Shown here: one piece after another, positions 49,094-60,673 of the stretch
Layout of the letters: each line of letters opens with the position of its first letter
Numbering within the stretch: position 1 is the first letter of the stretch
Assembly (NCBI GenBank): GCA_018343915.1
Contig: JABRWF010000006.1
Coordinates: 3,844,001 to 3,908,000 of the forward strand
DNA: 64,000 nt
Reading direction: 5' to 3'
DNA from: Agroathelia rolfsii
Taxonomy: Eukaryota; Basidiomycota; Agaricomycetes; Amylocorticiales; Amylocorticiaceae
Program-made: the position numbers and the translations under genes
Notes under the pieces: generated by a model
The model's input: the letters and a program-made list of their open reading frames with translations, nothing else
The model's database searches: none
Told to the model about the DNA's origin: nothing

Positions 49094-52000
49094 TCAGATC
49101 CCGAGATGTATGAATGGAACCCAAGCAAGAAATTTCTCTTCTCCAACTTCATCTCTCAAGCGTCCAACTGCTTCATGAAGTGCGTATGCAGCCTCTCCGT
49201 CGTTCGTCTTCATTCCGTGCGTCTTCAGATATTTGTAGAACTCCTCGGCGACAATAGGCCCATCTTGGTCCCGAATCGACCACATCGTTCCGATAACTGT
49301 GTGATACCCACTCATGAGCATACCAGCCGCAAGATGCGCCGCTTCGTCGGGCATATCTTCGTCACCTTTAGCTGTTTGACAGGCGGAAAGGAAGGCCAGC
49401 CTGGCATTGAGCAGCCTTTCTCGAGAGATGGTGCGAAGGTCAAGCGGACCGTCATGCAACATGAATGCGCTATCCATCGGACTTCCTTCCTTTTGGACGC
49501 CGTGACAAGCCAAGTGGATCCAACTGCGTTTTCTCATCTGATCTAGGACGGTTTCCTGGGATGCAGCGGCGTCATTCAGCCACGTGAAACTCTCGATGTC
49601 GAATTGAGCTTGGATTTTCGTTGCCTCATCTTCGGTGAAGGGTATCGGACTCTGACCAGGTGTAGATGGTTGTGAAACAACAGCAAGCCCGCGAAAGTCG
49701 TGTAAGTCAATACTTCGCTTATGCTTCAACAAGGCAGACAAGCTAGGAGTGTATGACGAGACAGCATATTTGTAGGTCCTTAAATGTGACATGGAGCCAT
49801 CGTGAGTATAGTACCCTGCAGCATGTAAAGGTAGAAAGGAGAGTGGGCCTGTAGTGCACCATGTGATATGCGGTAGCTTGCGATTGAAAGATGAAGACTG
49901 TTGGATATGTCAACAAATTGTACGATAAAGAGAGAAAGAGGAAATAAACATACGGTATACCCAAGAGCTTGGAAGATTGGGGCAACTATGTCAGTCCAGA
50001 GCATCTGGAAAACCCGCGACATCCAATCAGGACGCAATAGAACTGTAGGAGCAGAGGCACGGTTATCATCCAAAGCTGAGACAAAATCAAGGAGTAACTG
50101 TTCTTCTTCTGTATCAGTCAAGACTTTGTTGTCGAGAATATCTCTATTCGGCAGATCAGAAGTAGGGCAACGAGCACCTCGTCCAGTCAATGCACGAATA
50201 AAGATACGATGGGCCTTGGTAATTTTATCTAGAGATGCGGATTGTAGATGAATATGTTCCAAATGGGCACTGGGAGATCCGTTTATGTTCTGGAGAATAA
50301 TTGCATCGCATCGATGGCTTTCGACATTAATAACAGCGATGGGACCAAGTACCGCAGCATGCGCAAGTGATGACAATTTTGGAGGTTGGAGGAAGTCTTC
50401 ATATCCCGAGCATTGGCGAACTTTTACTATCAGACTCTCCCACTTTTTAGCAAGTCGTCTATGCTCCTGTGCCATTGTTTCTCGATCTTTGGATTGAGTA
50501 TTAATAGTAGAGGGAAATGCGATATCGATTCCGTTCCCAATTATCTCAAGCGAGTATGAAACATCTTTCAGAAGATTAGCAAGCTCAGCGTGATCACGTT
50601 GTAAGTCGTCAAGTGGAGTGCGAAGACCAAGCATCTGACCCCATACAATGGAGCGGCCTTGCTCAAGCCACTCAAGTGCAAGATCAGGACGGCTTGAGTA
50701 GCATGCAACGGAAGCTGCAATATTGACAGAATTTCCGATGGAGGAAATATCCTGATATCGAAGATCAGTGGAATTACCGAGCCAAACGACACGTGGGATG
50801 AGTTCCATAGCCATACGGCCTGCTTCTAGGAAAGATAAATGAGGATCAAACTGGGGAATAAGGGGATTGAGAGCAATTAATGCCCAACAACGTGCTGCTT
50901 CCAGGCTGATACGAGGGGAGCCAGTTAATGATGAAGCAGAAGTGGAATATGCAGAAATAGCATGATGGAGATAGTAGGCGTTGGAAGTACGGTTGAATTG
51001 AGCAGTGAATGAATGCCCCAGATTATTTAAATACATGGGTTTGTCCACATGGCCATCAGGAGTAAAATCGACAGCTTGCTGCTTCACATTAATTGCCTGG
51101 TCAATATCTGTCACTTGGCTGAATCGTCCAAATCGGCTCTGAAACGAATTCCCTAGATTATTCAAATACATAGGCTTTTTGGCATGGCCATCAGGAGTCA
51201 GATTAACAGCCTGCTGCTTCACATGAATCGCCTGGTCAATATCTGTCACTTGGCCAAATTGCCCAAATCGACTTTCAAGCGAAATACCCAGATTACTCAA
51301 ATACATAGGTTTCTCAGCATGGCCATCAGGGGTTAGATCAACAGCCCGCTGGTTGACTTGAATTGCCTGATCAATATCTGTTACTTGACCAAATCGTCTA
51401 AACCGGCTTTCAAACGAGTTCCCCAGATTATTCAAATACATAGGTTTGTCGGCATGGCCATCAGGAGTGAAATCGACAGCCTGCTGCTTCAATTGAATTG
51501 CTTGATCAATATCTGTTACTTCACCAAATCGTTCAAATCGACTTTGAAACGAACTCCCAAGATTATTCAAACGACCGGGTTTGCTGGAATGGTCATCAGG
51601 AGTAAGATCGACAGCCTGCTGCTTCATATGAATTGCCTGGTCAATATCTGTTACTTGGCCAAATCGTCCAAATCGGCTTTCAAACGAGATCCCCAGATTA
51701 TTCAAACGACCTGGTTTATTGGCATGGCCATCAGGAGTGAGATCGACAGCTTGCTGATTTGATCGAATTGCTTGGTCAATATCTGCTACTTCGCCAAATC
51801 GTCCAAATCGGCTTTCAAGTGAATTCCCCAGATTATTCAAGTATATAGGTTTTTTGGAATGGCCATCAGGAGTTAGATTGACAGCTTGCTGTTTCACTTG
51901 AATCGCCTGGTCAATATCTGTCACTTGGCCAAATCGTCTAAATCGGCTTTCAAACGAAATACCCAGATTACTCAAATACATAGGTTTGTCGGCATGGCCA

Positions 52001-53015
52001 TCAGGAGTGAGATCGACAGCCTGCTGGTTCGCTTGAATTGCCTGGTCAATATCTGTCACTTGGCCAAATCGTCCAAATAGGCTTTCAAGTGAACTCCCTA
52101 GATTATTCAAATACATAGGTTTGTTGGCATGGCCATTAGGAGTGAAATCGACAGCCTGCTGCTTCAATTGAATTGCTTGATCAATATCTGCTACTTCGCC
52201 AAATCGTTCGAATCGGCTTTCAAACGAGTTCCCCAGATTGTTCAAATACATGGGCTTGTCTGCATGGCCATCAGGAGTTAGATTGACAACCTGCTGATTT
52301 ACCTGGATTGCCTGATCAATATCTGTCACTTGGCCAAATCGTCCAAATCGACTTTCAAATGATATTCCCAAACTATTCAAATAATTAGGTTTGTTGGCAT
52401 GGCCGTCAGGAGTGAGATCGACAGCCTGCTGCTTCAGGTGAATTGCCTGGTCAATATCTCTCACTTTGCCAAATCGTCCAAATCGGCTTTCAAATGAAAT
52501 ACCTAGATTATTCAAATACGTAGGCTTATTGGCGTGGTTATCAGGAGTCACATCGAGAGCCTGCTGCTGTAATGCAATTGCTTCTTCCAAGTCTTCTATC
52601 TTATCGGAGTGTTCGAATCTTGTTAGAAGAGACAGTGATAAGTTGCTCAGGGACTCTTGCTTTTTGTTACTATCTTCTAGTATCAAGCTGATGACTTCCC
52701 TTTCAAGCGTTATTGTTATATCTAGGTCACTAATATTGCCCATTTCTTGGTAATTCTTCCAGAATCTTGCGGCTTGCTCCTGTATACTAAGAATTTCTGT
52801 TTCTATTCGTGCTAATCAGCTTCTCTCCACTAGGCTACTATGTAAACAACCCTTGGCGGCCTTACCTGTCATCGAGTTGTCGAGTATGTTAACTACGACT
52901 GGGGCATCGATATTATTGTTATTCTGCATGTTACCAAAAACCCTAACATTTTGAGTTACATTACCCGGTGACAAATAATTATACAAACCAATAACTGATT
53001 GTCATGATGATCCAT
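49094..53015 (-). CDS. TPR-CHAT protein, copy 3 (intact, about 1,248 aa)
   Basis: Predicted exons are 52989-53015, 52866-52923, 49954-52811 and 49094-49897, all with GT..AG introns of 54-65 bp; the summed length is divisible by three. Exon 1 gives the short conserved start MDHHDNQLL. A start at 52929-52927 would also keep the frame. Exon 3 has about 12 tandem 45-residue TPR-like units (SRFGRFGQVTDIDQAI, QQAVDLTPDGHA, KPMYLNNLG), more uniform than in copy 2, then the shared linker (LEWLEQGRSIVWGQML). The CHAT domain fills the last exon, with His about 1113 (LACHG) and Cys about 1154 (LSACQT). No signal peptide or membrane segment is visible. It is expected to be a cytosolic protease regulated by its repeats; target and trigger are unknown. 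Confidence 0.87.
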
Positions 53016-54555
53016 GTTTACAACTTCAAAAAGCATAGAAGTGCAAATTGAGATGAAGCAACTGCTCTACTGCCTTGATATCATGACTAGTATATATACT
53101 ATTGCTGCATAAGTGGTACAGTAATTGCGGTAATATCATAGTCCTATCATGTTGATTTAGACGCTAATGTGGCACTAGTAGCACTGCCTTGAATCCCTGT
53201 CGCACAGCATGAACAATACAAAGAGGCTTCTTTTGTATATAACTGAGTCATTAAGTGCTCTTGCGGTGCTGATAAATCCAACATGCTGTGCTGAGTGATC
53301 AAAATCGATCAAAGTCAATCCAATCTTTCCTCCTGTGAAGTGAGTGTGGTACTCACTATCGATGCACTGCATCATCAAATAATGCTTCTTTTCATATGCA
53401 CAGCATCAGCATCTGGCGTCATATTCGTGATTTTCAAAAGATGGGCCGCTTTCTGCCAGGGCACGCAGGCATCAAGCAGTGTCTTTGGCCTCCCAATACC
53501 AGGGCGACCATGCCTCGTAGCACAGGCTGACTTGAGACACTATATGTACGGATGGCAGCGATTTCGAGCCTACGAAAGCTCTCATCAGGAGGGTTAACCG
53601 CTACCCCTACCGCACCTCTCTGACAGATTTAGGTGAGCTCCCAACTAAACATAAACCAGGAGCAGTCTAGACTCGTCCCCGCAAGAAATGAAATAAGCGA
53701 AAGAATGACAGTGCATGCAAGAGAAAATCAAAGAACGGCGGCAGCAGACACAGACGGCAGGTGACAATCGGTAGCGAAGAAAGACGGCGGTAAGAAACAG
53801 TAGCAGAGGGGAGGGTCTTGACCTTCTGGGAGGTTGGTCTGGCCAATGGGGAGAAAGGGAGGGGGATGTGGAGGCTCAGCCGCTCAGGCTTCACATCAGG
53901 CCTGTGCCCGTGTAACGGATCGGCCGACAAAACACCGAGCTTTCGCTCTGTGGCACCTGCATGATACTATGCACGTGACGATACCTTTTTTTGATTAATT
54001 TATTTTAACTCCTATCATGCTACTAAGGCAAACCGGAGTCCAGGGGAGAGCCCTGGCTCTGAGCGTGGAAACAGTGAGCGTGGAAACAGTGGGAGGTGAC
54101 TAAAGTGAGAGGGGTAAAGCTAGGTGTGGTAGGTACTGTGGCGCGGCGGGTTGTTGTGTCAGCGCCTAGGTTGCGATGACATGTTCTAGAGCCAAGTAGG
54201 TAGTAAAGGGTGGAAGGTAAAAAGAGAAGAGCAAGGAGCATATACAAAAGTTGGGAGTGAGGAAAGTAGATATGCACGTGATGATACCCGCCTTATGCTT
54301 AGTAGTTTCCTAATTTTCTTATTTACGACTGCACCCATCTGTACCCACCTTCCGGTTGTGCGGACTTAGGACTTGGTAGTACATTTTACTTTATTTTATT
54401 ATTGTTCTCTACGTATATGAATAGGCACATCTTTATATTAGAGTATCTCAGTTTCGAATCGACGACCTTGGCCTGTTTATATCTCTCGTGTGACATCACT
54501 CGTTCTCTGTGACAATCCTCGCGGAACGTCACAGAGATCAACGGCCTACTAGTGG
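53016..54555. other. Upstream region of CHAT copy 3 and spacer to relic 4
   Basis: 53016-53420 is related to the upstream regions of copies 1 and 2. 53440-54540 has no supported gene. It includes a possible tRNA-like or SINE-like patch at 53560-53630 (minus) and A/G-rich stretches at 53690-53860 and 54100-54260. Confidence 0.4.
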
Positions 54556-54943
54556 ACATGAATTGCCTGGCCGATATCTGCCACTGTTTCAAATCGTCCA
54601 AATCGACTCTGGAGTGAATTCTATAGATTATTCAAATACAGCGGTTTATTGGCATGGGCATCAGAAGTGAGATTGAGAACCCGCTGCTGTAAAGCGATTG
54701 CCTCATCCAATTCTTCCTGGTTATCGGATAATCTCACTATAAGTGACAGTGCTAAGTTGTTCGGGGAATCTTGCAGCTCTTGTTTAGTTGTCATCTTCTA
54801 GCAGTTGGTTGAAAATTTCTCTTTCAAAGGCCATTGTCATATCTAGGTCGTTGATATTACCTAGCTCCTGGTAATTCTTCCAGAATCTTCTGGCCTGCTA
54901 TTAATATCTGTTTATATTCATGCTTATCAGATTCTCCCCTGAA

Positions 54944-57331
54944 TGTCAAGAGCACACCTGCCTCTTGTCACCAAAACTCAACCAGAGCCTACATTAACCC
55001 CTATAAGGTGCGGGGTAGCCTATAATGGCTGTTTTACAACTCCCAAGGCCTGGGATACAAGGATGTACATGCCTTGTGCACAGTTTCCACTATCACTCAA
55101 GATAGAGCTTTGCTGTCACTAGGCTTTACTCCAAGTCTACAAGACTTTCAAGTAAGGTCTATAGTTGGGATACCAATCTGTCTTGTATATGTAGATATAT
55201 GTGCAGGGTATCTTAGCCTTGATAAATGCAGGGCAAGCCTTTGTTTACTTAGGTACACTAAGTACTATAATTTTGTGATCAACAACTGTAAGTGGCTAGC
55301 ATGAAGCCTAAGCCTATATTATACAGTGTACACGTAGAGGAGCACTAAGCAGCCTCTAAGTAATAGGTAGTATAGAGCACACCTATTACCTCTTAGCATG
55401 GAGTAGGGAGGATTTTGTGGGGAGAGAGAGAGGGGGGGGGCAGGCTCTACAAGCCTAGAGTATAGTGACTCTAAAGACAAAGTTTTTATTATGTTAGCCA
55501 ACTATTTAATACAAAGCACTACTATGTGTCACAGGTCTATAGCAATAAACAATAATACTATAAATAATACTATAAATACTATGAATACTATGAATAGTTC
55601 CTATGGAATTATTAGTAAGATTTAATCACTTCTCTAGCCTAATCCAAGGCTAGAGGTAATGCTCTCAGGGTTAGAAACCCTAAGGTTAACTATGGAATGG
55701 TGAACTATGACTTATAATAACTTTGACTATGACTTAGACTTGCAGGAAAATAATACAGAGGCAAGGAAATATTCTCAGAGCTAGTAGTGGTTTGTGATAG
55801 GACTTTAGGCAAGGGCAAAGACAATAGAATTGACAAAAGAGGTCTGTGAGATGGGGGACATCTCTTTAGACCTTAGTAACATAAATACATGATTTGTATA
55901 CTATTGTTCTCTTACTTTGGTATACTTTCCTAGCTTCTAATCCTTACTAATAATCCAGTATTACTCCTAAGATTCTCCTTGATTGTTCCAGTGATCAGCA
56001 GTATGTGCTGTAGTCCCTTTGTACCTGTGATAGTGCCTGAAGATGAGAGATTGCAAAGTTACGCTCTTTTTGTGACGTGACATGTCACATGTCACAACCA
56101 GCGTAGCAATGGCAGCAAGGGAGCGGAAATATAGGTATGCCTCTTTCTAAGCCTAAGGCTTAGAACTGAGCTGTGATAAAATAGCAACTATAGCTTACTA
56201 TGATATACTATGACTTGTAACTAGTGTACTATGAAGTATAATATGCTATGGCTTTTATATGGCTTGATATAATCTCTAAGAAATCCTTTAACAGCTGCAT
56301 AGTAATTCTAGATATTTGCTTGGTAAACCTGAGTGTATGCTTGGTAAACATGAATAAATGCTATAATAACTATGACATAGTACAACTAGGATTGTAGCAC
56401 TATTGTTCTCTAGATTGCTATGCTCTCCTGGCTTCTAACCCTTACTAAATACTCCAATATAACTCCTAGGATCCTCCTTGATTGTTTTAGTGATTATCAT
56501 GATGTGTTGTGGTTCCTATGTAACTGTGATAGTACCTAGAAGATAGAAAATATAAAGTTATGCTCTTTTGTGTGATGTGATGCATGACATGTCACAACCA
56601 GCGCAACAGTGAAAGGGAGTGGAAACAATGATATACCTTCTTCTAAGCCTTGAACTTAGAACTAAGCTATAATCAAATAATAAACTATGGTTTGCTGTAA
56701 TATACTATGACTTATAAGTAATATACTATGAGATGCTATATATCATAGCCTCTATACCATGATTTGTAGCTTGATAATAATAATATCAAATACCTGAGTA
56801 ATTCCATGGTTATTCTAAGTATATGCTGAAAGATCATGGGTGTATACTTGGTAAACCTAAATATATGCTTATTAAACATGAGTAAATGCTATAGTTTCTA
56901 TGGCATGGTATAACTATGGTTGTAACACTGTGCTTATCTGAAGACAAAGAGAACAAATCTGGGATCTTCAGGTAGAGACACTACAGGGTTATATACTAAT
57001 TCTACCTGGTCTGTGCACTTGGTACATGGTCTGTGCATGGTAATGCTAAGTATAATGTGATATTGCACTATAATGACTTTATGATAATGTCATAGTCTAG
57101 ACCTATGCTCTAGGCCTTGCTTATATAATATATCATATGACTAGTGGTTACATGATGGCCAGTCATATGATGACTGGTCACATAACTTGCTTAGTCATTA
57201 GGGTGCTTATGTAATGTCTACTTATATAATATACATGTTATATACCAAAAAATCGAGAAAAATCAGGAAAAATTCGGAAAAATAATAAGAAATTCTAAAT
57301 AATTTTATAGTACATAGATTGACTCGTAACA
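54944..57331 (-). mobile_element. Solo LTR, family B, inside CHAT relic 4, carrying an A insert
   Basis: TGTCAAGAGCAC to GACTCGTAACA, with perfect TSDs ctgaa (54939-54943, 57332-57336). A family A composite (55527-56927) lies inside it. Confidence 0.9.
55527..56927 (-). mobile_element. Composite of 1.6 family A LTRs
   Basis: A full reversed A LTR (55527 to about 56399) is followed directly by the second part of another A (about 56400-56927, ends ggttgtaaca). The outer flanks ctatg and ctgtg are a TSD with one TG->TA change. Best explained by A inserted in A followed by recombination of the duplicated first parts. Confidence 0.7.
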
Positions 57332-57545
57332 CTGAAGATACTATATGAGCAATTCTCAATTGCCTTACCTTTCATCGAGTTGTTGAATGTGTCAGCTAGC
57401 ACAGGTGCATTAATATAGTTGCTATCCTATATATTACCAAGGACCCTTAATATATTGAGCTTCATTACCCAATGAAAAATAGTTACACTGGCACAAGCCA
57501 ATGATTGATTATGACAATGATCCATGTTTACAACTTTACAAAGTC

Positions 57546-58394
57546 TCAAAATGCGGATTAAGGACTACTCTACCCGCAGTTCTCCAAATTTTTCATACAT
57601 TACGTCGGCCATTCACATCCAAGCTTACATCCTTGATAAATTAGCATCTCCCTTAATGCTTCATGCTATTTAAAAATTGCTGGAACTACTGGCTAGAGGC
57701 GTATCTTTATATCGATGCTGAAAAAAAATATTTCTACTAAGTGTTTTGGTAAGTAAAATATAGTACCGAAGACATGGGCGGCTGAGCGGAAGCACCACGT
57801 GATCTACGAAAACTTTTGAGAACCGCGAGCATATTCCTGCACCTTATCGCATCTGTTTCTATATGTCTTCTTCATCCTCCAGGTAGCTTGCTCACCTATA
57901 GGTCTTGTTCTTGGTTTATCTTAGCAACTTATTCGACAAAGGTTATATAGAGTATTTTTCTTCTAGTTCTTTGTATTTATTCGGCATGGTGCGACAAGTT
58001 GAAAAGATGACAAATTGACGATGCACTGACTTATTTCTAGGGCCTGATAGTGGCAAATATTGTAAAGAGGGGAGGGTGAATCCACATAGAAGCGCAATAA
58101 CCTGGATTTTTCTTGGTGATGTGAGTAAACGCTCCTGTCTTCAATGTAGATTCGGCCACATGTATTACTGTATGCACCTACAAGTTAGTAAAAACAATCC
58201 GAATAATAAGAAATAAGAAACTATTCACAATATTTGATTACGGAACGTAGCTGCTGTAAGCTACCCATCTAATTCGAACGTTTCAACAGGCCCAACTGAA
58301 GAGGGAAAAAAAATTTAGTTAGTAACAATAATGATGACCGCCTCAGCTGATCGTCGTTCATCAGCACTTTCTGTTGTCATCCCCCCATAGCATC
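57546..58394. other. Spacer between CHAT relic 4 and the MFS gene
   Basis: 57590-57830 is the unmutated partner of 25201-25439. The rest is the 3' region of the MFS gene. No other gene seen. Confidence 0.45.
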
Positions 58395-60673
58395 TTATGA
58401 AGGATCTGTAACGTCAGTCTCACCTTTTTCGCCGGCTCTCTTCATATCAATTCTCGTCTCCACGATACTTAGCACGAGCGCGAACGTACAGGCGAATGCT
58501 GCCATGTATAGGCTAGAAACATAGCACTCGCGTCCTTGGAAGCATTGGTGCGATGATGCCGATGACTCGGCGCGCTGAAAAATCGCGGTTATTACAGAAT
58601 ATGCAATTGAGCGTGTTTCTATCTCTGGCTCGGCGTGCGCGTCCAAGTTGCGTCCGAAGGCGAGCGAAAATAGGTTGCCTCCAATTAAAGGGGAAAGGGA
58701 GATGACCCCCCAGTTTTCCGAGAAGTGGGCTATAATAACAAGTAAGGAATATCTAATAAAGATGTGCTACAGCTTAAATGACTTACCCAATCCAAATGCG
58801 TCAATAACAATTATGAGCATGGTTCCGAACATCGACCCATAAGATAGGCCCAGCAGGAAGCTTGCTTGCCAAAGCGAGGCCACCTCCGTGATACTGATGG
58901 CGATAAGCTGGGAAATGACGAATGATGCAGATACGATGCAGATACAAAACGTCCTTGGCAAGCCATATTTTTGTTTCAGAGTATCTGAGAGTAAGCCTAT
59001 GGTCGAATATCAGTCAATTGCGATTCGCAAAGGATTAGAGAACGGACAAGACTACCTATGAGGATGCGACCCAAAAAGTTTCCAAAGCTGATAACGGAGA
59101 CCTGATTTGCTTGCCATTGGGCTGCAATGGCCTGGTCGTAGTTGGGATTACCTCGGGCATAGAGTGCTTGGGCGACCGAGCCTACATTATTTATCCCTGA
59201 AGTTGCTTCAGGAGAAATACCAGTAGAGTTGATGCATATCGATCTTACACATGAGACCAGTGCCCGATACTGTGAAATTAATTTAAAGATTGTGAAACTG
59301 TAAAAAGACCGCAGTACATACACATTGACATGGTTGTGAACAAAATCCAGAAATCAGGAGAGAGAATCAGGGCTTTTCCATGAACTTCTAATTGATGTGA
59401 AGCCCTCGTTGAAGTTTTGCTTGAAACATCTCCGATATTATTAGAAATATGCGTACGAGTCCTATGTAAATTTCCGGAAGGTGACGGCCTGGCCTTTGTT
59501 GGATTGAGTTCAACTACATTCGAACCTTCTGGAATACGATAATTCGATGTCAGATTCGCGCGAGGGATATGACGATGATGAGACTCGTGATCATCATTAT
59601 CATCACGGGCTATTAAGCTGGTTGAGCTTTCATTGTTCGTCAAATAATCATCAAGGGCAAGGTGAGCATTCCCTTCTGAGTTATTATGAGACGATGCGAG
59701 GGGCCTATATGCATGCTCAGTTTGGTTGACCTCGTCGCCTGGGGACAAGGGGACAACGCGCACAAAACCGAGCCCAACGAGCATGGGTAGGGATGTACCC
59801 AATGCAAGCACAAGCAATAAGGACGAGGTATTTCCGGGAAATAACGTCTTTGCTATTGTGCCAAATACTAATGCAGATAGACCGAAGCCAGATTTAACGA
59901 GTCCTGCGGCAGTTGCTCTCTAAAAGTATGACAGTCAGCACTAGTAATGTCGTTGTGAAGAAAATAAAGCCTGCCCTACGATCTGGGAAGCTCTTTGCAG
60001 CAACATTGACGGAGGAAGTCAGACCCGCATTACCGCCGGCCCCAGTGAGGAAAGCAGAAAACAACAAAAATGCGAAGGCAGTTTCGGATAGAGTAGAGGT
60101 GCTATCGTGAAAGGTTTGACTGCCAAAGTCGTAAATATACTTGATTCCAGAGTAGCCTGCCAGAAGAAATAAAAAGGCGCAAATGTATAGTTTCTTGGGC
60201 CCGTCTGAGTCTACAATCTTGCCCCAGATAGGCCCAGTCAAGTATACACCCACTAGCTATCTTCAGTACTGTTGCCATTACAAAGGATTGGAAGTGATGT
60301 CACCATTCCCAGCAAGCCCGACAACGTTCAACCGGGTGTGATTAATATTTAGTCGTGATCCAAGTTGGGGACTATAAGCTAAATAAGCGACGTGATAGAA
60401 ATCAGCAAAGAAGGTTGCAGTGTTGTGGATAACACGGCTTTTTACCGGAGTAGACCTAAGTGACAAGTGACGACATCATTGTCATAATCAGAAGGAACAC
60501 AAGTCTTCGAGAAGTAGAGTCAGAATCGTTACATAGTTTGTCCCAGCACTCAAAGATACAAAGATAGCGGCTATTAGAGTCGCTATTCGCCGACCGCTCA
60601 TCAGGCTGGGTGCGGCCGACATGGTCAACGTGGAACTCGAAGGTACTACATTGACACCGGTAAGCATTGCCAC
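58395..60673 (-). CDS. Major facilitator superfamily transporter, MCH1/nodulin-like type (about 602 aa)
   Basis: Nine exons on the minus strand: 60533-60673, 60446-60455, 60304-60378, 59975-60252, 59322-59919, 59249-59269, 59056-59196, 58787-58996 and 58395-58729; total 1,809 nt. The protein has twelve likely membrane helices split by a hydrophilic loop of about 120 residues (about 225-348). Family landmarks are SAGTNYVYSAYSPQLG near the N-terminus, VGLAGNVGVYLTGPIWG, AGGNAGLTSS, ATAAGLVKSGFG, LSGTGLMWINNVGS, FGNFLGRILIGLLSDTL and FSENWGVISLSPLIGGNLF with FGRNLD. Exons of 10 and 21 nt are needed to keep these motifs, and the intron after FPDRR fits only with a GC..AG border. Probable monocarboxylate-like or small-solute transporter of an internal or plasma membrane; substrate unknown. 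The start at 60673 gives a usual N-terminus. A decayed fragment of a paralogue lies at 22.7-23.1 kb. Confidence 0.85.

Larger units (their letters stand above)
54556..57545 (-). pseudogene. TPR-CHAT relic, copy 4 (N-terminal part only), split by an LTR
   Basis: After removing the insertion 54944-57331, the minus strand gives the conserved upstream sequence, an ATG at about 57520 with MDHCHNQSL, an exon-2-like stretch (APVLADTFNNSMK, about 57380-57415) and the start of the TPR exon (ELGNINDLDMTMAFEREIF, NNLALSLIV, LNLTSDAHANKPLYLNNL, FGRFETVADIGQAIHV). It ends at about 54556 within the second repeat. No CHAT domain follows. A frameshift, a TAG before the second repeat and a GC instead of GT at the first donor show it is dead. 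Confidence 0.85.
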
